Shown here piece after piece: positions 6,901 to 11,170 of a stretch of DNA of 11,170 nucleotides. The DNA lies in contig JALTMC010000134.1 of NCBI GenBank assembly GCA_027005175.1, positions 2,938 through 14,107 of the forward strand. The letters are read 5' to 3'. The notes beneath the pieces are model-generated. The model saw only the letters and a list, made by a program, of their open reading frames with translations, did no database searches and was not told where the DNA came from. Origin of the DNA: Myxococcales bacterium (lineage in GTDB: Bacteria; Myxococcota_C; UBA6777). Both the position numbers and the translations under genes were made by a program. Numbering within the stretch: the stretch's first letter is position 1; every line of letters starts with the position of its first letter.

Positions 6901-9900
6901 AGGGGGCGGACAACTGGATCGGTATCATCGCTGACTTTGAGTTGAAAGTGGGCGAAGCTACCGCCACCTTTAAAGACAATATCAAAGCGATTAAATTCGT
7001 GAACTCGGGTGGATTCCCGGATCTCGTTGTGGACTCCATCAAAGGTGTTCCCGCCACGGCAAAGCCAGGGGCTGCTTTTACCGTAGATGTTTGTGTGAAG
7101 AATACAGGAAACGGGGATGCCAATCCTCCCATCGGTCTCCAACTTTTGATCGGTGGTAGCTCCCGAGCTTCCACCTTTGATATCAAAATTGCCAAATATA
7201 CCTTCACCAAAGCGATTGGTGCTGGAAAAACAGAATGCGCCAAGATCGCTGCGAAGTTTCCCACCACTGTGTCCTCTTCTAGCTTTGGTGACTTTCGCAT
7301 TGGCGACAACTATGTTCATGCTTGGGTTGACTTTGATGGAAAGATCAAGGAACTCAGTGATAGCAACAACACCAAGAGTCAGAAGTTTACGTTACCTGGC
7401 CCCGACTTGACGATTGATTCTTATTCCTGGACACCGGCGTCTTTCAAACCAGGTGATACTCTTAAAGTTACGGTGTGTATCAAGAACACCGGAACAGGAG
7501 ATGCACCGAAGTTTAAGGTGGGTTTTTACTATTCAAGTAATGCATTCATCTCTACTTTCAGTGATACCTTGTTGGCTGATATCCCCTTTCCCAAGGGTGT
7601 GGCCAAAGGGAAAGTCGTCTGTGTCAAAGACACTCCTATTGTGTTCAAGGCGTGCTTGGCTTCCGGTGCCAAAGGGTACTTGGCTCCTTATGCTAACTAT
7701 GACCGTGCCTTTGGAGAGAAAAGTACCAGCAACAACTATCCCTCTTCTTCTGCTGTTAAGTCATTCACGACAGCAACCTATAAACCTGCCAATCTGACGA
7801 TCAAAGAGCTGACAGGTGTTCCAGCAGTTGCCACGAAGATTAAGATCGGTAGCGAGTTAACGTTGAAGGTCTGTGTGGAGAACAAAGGAACCGGTGATGC
7901 GGCTGCATTCAAAGTGGGGATCTGGTACTCTAGCAACTCCTCTCTTTCGAGATTTAGTGATACTTTGATGGGCACTATCAACTTCCCCAATGGTGCAAAG
8001 GCCGGTAAAACCGTATGTGTGACTCAAAAGGTGAAAGTGACTTCGGCTGTGAAGCCGGGAAGTGCCTTTATTGGTGCCTGGGTCAACCAGCCTGTTGTGG
8101 TCTGTGAGAGCAGCACCAGCGACAACACCAAAGTAGTGGCTGCCAACTTTGATAAGTTTGACCAACCTGATCTGTTTAACTCCAAGGTAACTCTCACCAA
8201 CAGTTATCTGGGAGCAGGTGATTCTTTTACCGCTAGCTTCTGTGTGGAGAACAAAGGCAAAGGTGATGTTTTTGGCAGCTTTAAGTTGTCGGTTCGAGTC
8301 TCCACCAATGACTTTATCTCTACCAGTGACTCTGAAGTTGGTACATTTGTTATGAAGGATATCAAAGCTGGCAAAACGGTGTGTAAGTCCTTCACTGGAA
8401 AGATTCCCTCTTCGTTCACCAATGGTGGTTGGATCGGCTTGGTTGTCGATGCTGATTCTCAGATCAATGAGTCGGATGAAAATAACAACTCAGGTCCGGC
8501 AAGTAGCGGTATCATCAGTGCACGCTTCAACCCACCTGGACCCGATTTGTTCCTGCAAGAGTTCACCTTAAGCCCGAACAGTGGAGGCCCTGGAACCATC
8601 ACACAAGCTAAAGTTTGTGTGCAAAATGTTGGAACGACCGATGTTAAGAAAGCCTTCAAGATGGTCTTGTACTATTCAGCGGATTCTTCCTTCAGTGCAA
8701 CAAGCGACACGAAGCTCAAAGAGATCGAGTACAAGGTGGCTGACCTTGTGAAGTTTAAGAAAGGAGCCCCAACGTACTGTCGAACCATCAGTCTGACTAT
8801 CCCCAATGCCAGCTCGGTTACTCCGGGTACACGTTATATCATTGGATTTGTAGACCCTGATAATGCCACTGCTGATGCCAATGGCACAAACGATGGCCGT
8901 CTTGCGCCATTCTTCGTTCGCAGTACAACCAAACCCAACCTTGTTGTTGTTTCGCTCAAGCCGGCTACAAAGACTGTGGCTCCGGGTGGCAAGATCGAGA
9001 TGGAAACCTGCATTGCCAATTATGGTGTTGCGATTCCTGCAACAACATCCTTCAAAATTGCGTTGTATTTCGATACCTTTACGGCAGCTGGTAAATTCTT
9101 TGAGTACAAAGAGATCAAGGGATTTAAGGCCAACACCAAGCTCTGTTACAAAGAGATTGTGACCATTTCTGCCAAGGCTAAGTTGGGTAAACGTCAGATG
9201 GCAGCCTGGGTTGACTTTGAGAACAAAGTCACCAACGAAGTGTCAGACAATGACAACCAATCCTTTGCAGTCAGCCTGACCATTGTCGGTGATGCTGACA
9301 AAGACGGTGTGCCCTCTAGCTTGGATTGCAACGACAACGACAAAAATGTCTTCCCTGCCTACAACGGAAAGCCGGCAGCCAAAGAGGTTTGTGACGGTCA
9401 GGACAACGACTGTGACAAAAAAGTGGATGAAGGTTTTGCCGACTTAGGCAAAGAGTGTAAGGCTGGTGTGGGTGCTTGTGAAGAAAAAGGTAAGCAAGCT
9501 TGCAAAGCAGACGGTTCTGGTGTGGAATGCAGTGCCAAAGGTCTGAAGGCTGGCACCGAAACCTGCAATGGCAAAGACGACGACTGTAACGGTAAAGTTG
9601 ATGATGGTACGAAGCTCTGTAAGCTGGGAGAAGCTTGTACGGCAGGTAAGTGTGAAGTACAGAAATGTGCAAACCATGGTGACTGTCCCACAGGTTCCAT
9701 CTGTAAAGCAGGTGCTTGCACCGCACCTGCTACTTGCACCAAGGACGAGGATTGCAACAAAGCCGCCGGTGAAACTTGCGACAGTGGCTCTTGTAAGGCC
9801 AAGGCTTGTACGAAGCATGAAGATTGTCCCAAAGACAATCTCTGCCTGGGTAGTGTTTGTGTTGTGGCCTGTTCCACTGACAAAGATTGCGGCACTGGCT

Positions 9901-10790
9901 TCACCTGCAAAAATGGTCGTTGTTGGAAGGGTTGTACCAAAGATGATGAGTGCTTCGGTTCACAAAAATGTGTTGAAGGTTCTTGCCAAGAAGGTGCTTG
10001 CTCTCCCGCCTGTGCAAAAGGTCAGCGCTGTATGGCAAGCAAGTGTGTTGAAGACAACTGCTATGGCTATGTTTGTCCGAACACACAGATCTGTCAGGCC
10101 GATAAATGTGTTGCGAATCCTTGTGAAGGGAAAAAGTGCGCCACAGGCGAGTTCTGTCGTGCAGGAAACTGTATCAAGAGCTGTGACGGTGTGAGTTGTA
10201 AGTCTGGCGAGTACTGTATTGACGGTAAGTGCGAAGCAAACTCCTGCAGTGGTGTGAAGTGTGATTCGGGTAAGATCTGTTTGAATGGCTCTTGTGTCAA
10301 AGACGATTGTGCTGGTGTCACCTGTAAAACCAAGCGTTACTGTAATCCGGCAGGTCAGTGTGTCGATGACCCGTGTGCGAACGTCACCTGTCCAACGGAC
10401 TTGCTCTGTAAGGTTCGCAAGAATCAAGCACAGTGCGACCCCAAGAATGCTCCACCCAAAGAAGTGGCTCCCGAGGCGACTGCCGAAGTGACACCCGAGG
10501 CAACTGCCGAAGTGGCTCCCGAGGCGACTGCCGAAGCAACTCCTGAAGCCACCACCGATGCAAGCTCCAGTGAGCCTGCGGTTGAGGCAGCTCCCGATGC
10601 GTCTACAAAAGACGATTCTGTCAAAGAAGGCAGCTCTACCAAGGAAGCCACAGGTGACATCATCGCTCCCAAGGGGGGCTGTGACTGCTCTGCTGCTGAG
10701 GCTCCATTCTCGGGTATGATGTTGCTTCTACTCGTTGGCTTTCTCGGCCTTGCGATACGTCGTCGCCGAGTGAATCAAAACGCTGCCTAA
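3960..10790 (+). CDS. Giant secreted surface protein: 14 CARDB-like domains, MopE motifs, Cys-rich repeats, MYXO-CTERM-like anchor
   Basis: The 2276-residue product is exported and probably displayed on the cell surface. Residues 1-24 are a Sec signal peptide (MILKR, hydrophobic core, likely cleavage after VLA). Fourteen CARDB-like beta-sandwich domains follow, each opening with a D/N-L-x-V-type strand, at about 27, 160, 286, 406, 524, 642, 771, 894, 1020, 1148, 1277, 1403, 1528 and 1659. Most close with a WVD/YVD strand and an E-S/T-N-x-x-NN turn. From 1778 (DADKDGV ... DCNDND ... CDGQDNDCD) comes a MopE-type Asp-rich, possibly Ca- or metal-binding motif, with a second near 1865-1885 (CNGKDDDCNGKVDDG). 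Residues about 1904-2160 are Cys-rich repeats of the C-x-x-G-x-x-C-x-x-G-x-C style. A Pro/Ala/Thr/Glu linker (2168-2235) leads to CDC (2241-2243), a hydrophobic helix (2253-2266) and RRRR (2267-2270). This tail resembles MYXO-CTERM, which is trimmed by myxosortase. CARDB-type domains usually serve adhesion; no ligand is evident. The gene stands alone. Confidence 0.92.
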   Translation: MILKRWLIPLFALACLALPGTVLAQARPDLIVTSITGVPTSATPGMSFSVKVTIKNQGTALARAPFNLDLRISKNTTYTSSDLFVASKNVLANLAVGASAILAIKGKFPATVVTNRSSNFGPGDNYFFAWVDGPRSRVGESNEKNNFKAVKFTVPPHKLADLIVSKVTGLPATAAIGSSVSVSICVKNTGKADVAKANVGLYISDNSIISTGNNRIRSAAVAYVNAGGAEVCATVKGTVTGSKVGVGDRYWGAIVDYDKKVTESSDSNNNDFKAVKFKVTPSATKVDLEVVSINAPKTSSPGATISSIVCIRNNGPDKVTGTFKVGLYYSFSSTQTTFPSSRNLIAEISVAGLAKTTSCKSVSGKIPTGASLGSRYFGVFVDSGKAIAETNEKNNTKTAPVSLEGSDLIISTIKGFPSSLPKAGDTLTLEICVKNIGKVDAGAFKTGVYYSTNNFISTGDTRLATFNVTSLKAGTEFCQKNVAAKLPTSTKPTGFVGALVDYDRKVSESNESNNFVALPITAAPDLIVEAVKGVPKTAKSGDSVNVEICIKNTGNKDAGAFKTGIYHTTTTFFSATAATIGVLSWTGLKAGVSGCKKMTVKLPAGLKVGNNYVAAYVDKDLAVKESNEGNNRGTAKFSIPGPDLIIESITGVPKTATTNTPFSIVVKVKNRGNTPAKAPFRVEIRISKNTFFSSSDLLVTGKDITSDLAGGASTSVTLTGKFPAKFGSGSFSNFSIGANNLFAWVDRPTSKVAELDENNNDKGVAFTVVASDLVVSKVTGFPTKAKAGDTITASVCVKNNSSLDVGGAFKVAIYLSADKKITTADQKIAESSISSLAKGKEICVSVSGKLPANAVPGAGYFGAYADSTLAIGESNETNNGSTGVAVTIQRSGTVDLMVDSVTGVPAAATATESLNLRVCIKNKGTGASGAFKVGVFYSQDASISVVLDKKLKEAGIANILAGKTECTNITATLPATINGPKGADNWIGIIADFELKVGEATATFKDNIKAIKFVNSGGFPDLVVDSIKGVPATAKPGAAFTVDVCVKNTGNGDANPPIGLQLLIGGSSRASTFDIKIAKYTFTKAIGAGKTECAKIAAKFPTTVSSSSFGDFRIGDNYVHAWVDFDGKIKELSDSNNTKSQKFTLPGPDLTIDSYSWTPASFKPGDTLKVTVCIKNTGTGDAPKFKVGFYYSSNAFISTFSDTLLADIPFPKGVAKGKVVCVKDTPIVFKACLASGAKGYLAPYANYDRAFGEKSTSNNYPSSSAVKSFTTATYKPANLTIKELTGVPAVATKIKIGSELTLKVCVENKGTGDAAAFKVGIWYSSNSSLSRFSDTLMGTINFPNGAKAGKTVCVTQKVKVTSAVKPGSAFIGAWVNQPVVVCESSTSDNTKVVAANFDKFDQPDLFNSKVTLTNSYLGAGDSFTASFCVENKGKGDVFGSFKLSVRVSTNDFISTSDSEVGTFVMKDIKAGKTVCKSFTGKIPSSFTNGGWIGLVVDADSQINESDENNNSGPASSGIISARFNPPGPDLFLQEFTLSPNSGGPGTITQAKVCVQNVGTTDVKKAFKMVLYYSADSSFSATSDTKLKEIEYKVADLVKFKKGAPTYCRTISLTIPNASSVTPGTRYIIGFVDPDNATADANGTNDGRLAPFFVRSTTKPNLVVVSLKPATKTVAPGGKIEMETCIANYGVAIPATTSFKIALYFDTFTAAGKFFEYKEIKGFKANTKLCYKEIVTISAKAKLGKRQMAAWVDFENKVTNEVSDNDNQSFAVSLTIVGDADKDGVPSSLDCNDNDKNVFPAYNGKPAAKEVCDGQDNDCDKKVDEGFADLGKECKAGVGACEEKGKQACKADGSGVECSAKGLKAGTETCNGKDDDCNGKVDDGTKLCKLGEACTAGKCEVQKCANHGDCPTGSICKAGACTAPATCTKDEDCNKAAGETCDSGSCKAKACTKHEDCPKDNLCLGSVCVVACSTDKDCGTGFTCKNGRCWKGCTKDDECFGSQKCVEGSCQEGACSPACAKGQRCMASKCVEDNCYGYVCPNTQICQADKCVANPCEGKKCATGEFCRAGNCIKSCDGVSCKSGEYCIDGKCEANSCSGVKCDSGKICLNGSCVKDDCAGVTCKTKRYCNPAGQCVDDPCANVTCPTDLLCKVRKNQAQCDPKNAPPKEVAPEATAEVTPEATAEVAPEATAEATPEATTDASSSEPAVEAAPDASTKDDSVKEGSSTKEATGDIIAPKGGCDCSAAEAPFSGMMLLLLVGFLGLAIRRRRVNQNAA
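10461..10556 (+). repeat. 24-bp tandem repeat inside the giant gene (8-residue linker repeats)
   Basis: Four consecutive 24-bp units start at 10461, 10485, 10509 and 10533. They encode EVAPEATA, EVTPEATA, EVAPEATA and EATPEATT. Units 1 and 3 are identical at DNA level; unit 4 is the most diverged. The repeat forms part of an extended, acidic, Pro/Thr/Ala-rich linker that would hold the ectodomain away from the anchor. In-frame changes in copy number would alter linker length without breaking the protein. Confidence 0.9.
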
Positions 10791-10817
10791 ATCCAAACGG
10801 CCTCCCTCTCCTCTGAT

Positions 10818-10850
10818 CTCCTGATTGGAGCTCTTTCTTCTTTCTTCTTG
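10818..10850 (+). terminator. Weak terminator candidate after the giant gene
   Basis: CTCC (10818-10821) and GGAG (10827-10830) form a 4-bp stem with a TGATT loop, followed by a pyrimidine tract rich in T (CTCTTTCTTCTTTCTTCTT). It lies 28 bases after the stop codon at 10788-10790. The stem is short, so this may instead be a rho-dependent, C/T-rich end. A nearby dyad, ACAAT-CAG-ATTGT (10858-10870), could contribute. Confidence 0.3.
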
Positions 10851-10941
10851 CTTTCCCACAATCAGATTGTCATTTCTGTCTGTCCCCCTCCTCTTCATCC
10901 ATGTGAACAGGCTTTTTCCATTCATGCAACAGTGTGATTCG

Positions 10942-10970
10942 GAATAGCAAGCTATTCTCTCGTCGGAGAG
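10942..10970. other. Pair of adjacent dyads between convergent genes
   Basis: GAATAGC (10942-10948) and GCTATTC (10951-10957) are perfect inverted copies separated by AA. Directly next to them, CTCTC (10957-10961) and GAGAG (10966-10970) enclose GTCG. Both sit in the gap between two genes that end tail to tail, so they could help end transcription from either side or bind a protein. Neither is followed by a clear T run. Confidence 0.4.
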
Positions 10971-11004
10971 CCTTGCCAGGGCGGCGAATCGAAGCGCAAA
11001 TCAA

Positions 11005-11170
11005 CTACTTTCTTTTTGGACGGCCCCAAGGTTGAAGGATCTTTAAAAAGAGCGTTTTCGATGACCATTGGACCGTCTGGTTGCTGAGTTTGTTGCGGAA
11101 TAGGTTTTGAATGGTGTCGATCTCAGGCTTGCTGAGGGTGAGAGTCAGACGTTGGGCGTAGCTTTTGTCC
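11005..11170 (-). CDS. 3' end of an unrecognised gene running off the right edge
   Basis: On the minus strand a frame enters from the window edge and runs for 54 codons to a TAG at 11005-11007. The visible C-terminus contains SYAQRLTLTLSKPEIDTIQ, then LFRNKLSNQTVQWSSKTLF, and ends LQPWGRPKRK. It reads like ordinary protein, with alternating strand- and helix-like segments and a basic tail, and it has no stop over its length while the neighbouring DNA is non-coding. I do not recognise the family. It points toward the giant gene, so the two are convergent with about 214 bp between stops. Its start and most of its body lie outside the window. Confidence 0.55.
   Translation of the reverse strand, partial: DKSYAQRLTLTLSKPEIDTIQNLFRNKLSNQTVQWSSKTLFLKILQPWGRPKRK

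Noticed and set aside
9316-10672. Several long open frames antisense or out of frame to the Cys-rich and linker region
   Set aside because: They arise from the biased, repetitive codon use of the Cys/Lys/Gly-rich repeats and encode repetitive Thr/Ser/Gln-rich sequence without domain patterns.
10728-10925. 65-codon minus-strand frame overlapping the end of the giant gene
   Set aside because: It is antisense to the membrane anchor of the giant protein, has no recognisable domain, and spans the presumed terminator region.

Overview
The window looks like chromosomal DNA from a myxobacterium-like member of the Myxococcota (old Deltaproteobacteria). Three things point there: a very long secreted repeat protein ending in a Cys + hydrophobic helix + Arg-cluster tail of the MYXO-CTERM kind, MopE-type Asp-rich motifs with Cys-rich repeats just before that tail, and a Hanks-type Ser/Thr kinase with an N-terminal zinc ribbon. 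Base composition is moderate, not the very high GC of Myxococcus. The assignment rests on protein style only, because no RNA gene or marker gene is present.

Layout. 1-126: 21-bp minisatellite cut by the window edge. 127-648: apparently non-coding, with a near-identical 52-bp repeat pair and a terminator-like hairpin. 649-1227 (-): short, probably 5'-truncated gene for a DUF1349-like beta-sandwich protein. 1343-2980 (+): transmembrane Ser/Thr kinase with an extracytoplasmic NTF2-like domain, transcribed divergently from the gene before it. 2981-3959: long intergenic region holding a GC-rich hairpin, a 155-bp MITE-like element with perfect 20-bp inverted ends, a 7-bp tandem repeat and a good sigma70-type promoter. 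3960-10790 (+): 2276-residue surface protein with 14 CARDB-like domains, two MopE motifs, a Cys-rich stalk, a low-complexity linker and a cell-surface anchor. 10791-11004: convergent intergenic region with dyads. 11005-11170 (-): the last 54 codons of an unrecognised gene running off the right edge.

The genes do not look like one operon: strands alternate and the gaps are long. The kinase (inside-out or outside-in sensing through its C-terminal domain) and the giant adhesin-like protein share only an envelope theme. I see no convincing new multi-gene system. The best leads are the MITE-like element, the repeat/terminator region at 283-592, and the split of the CARDB domains into Cys-paired and Cys-less classes.
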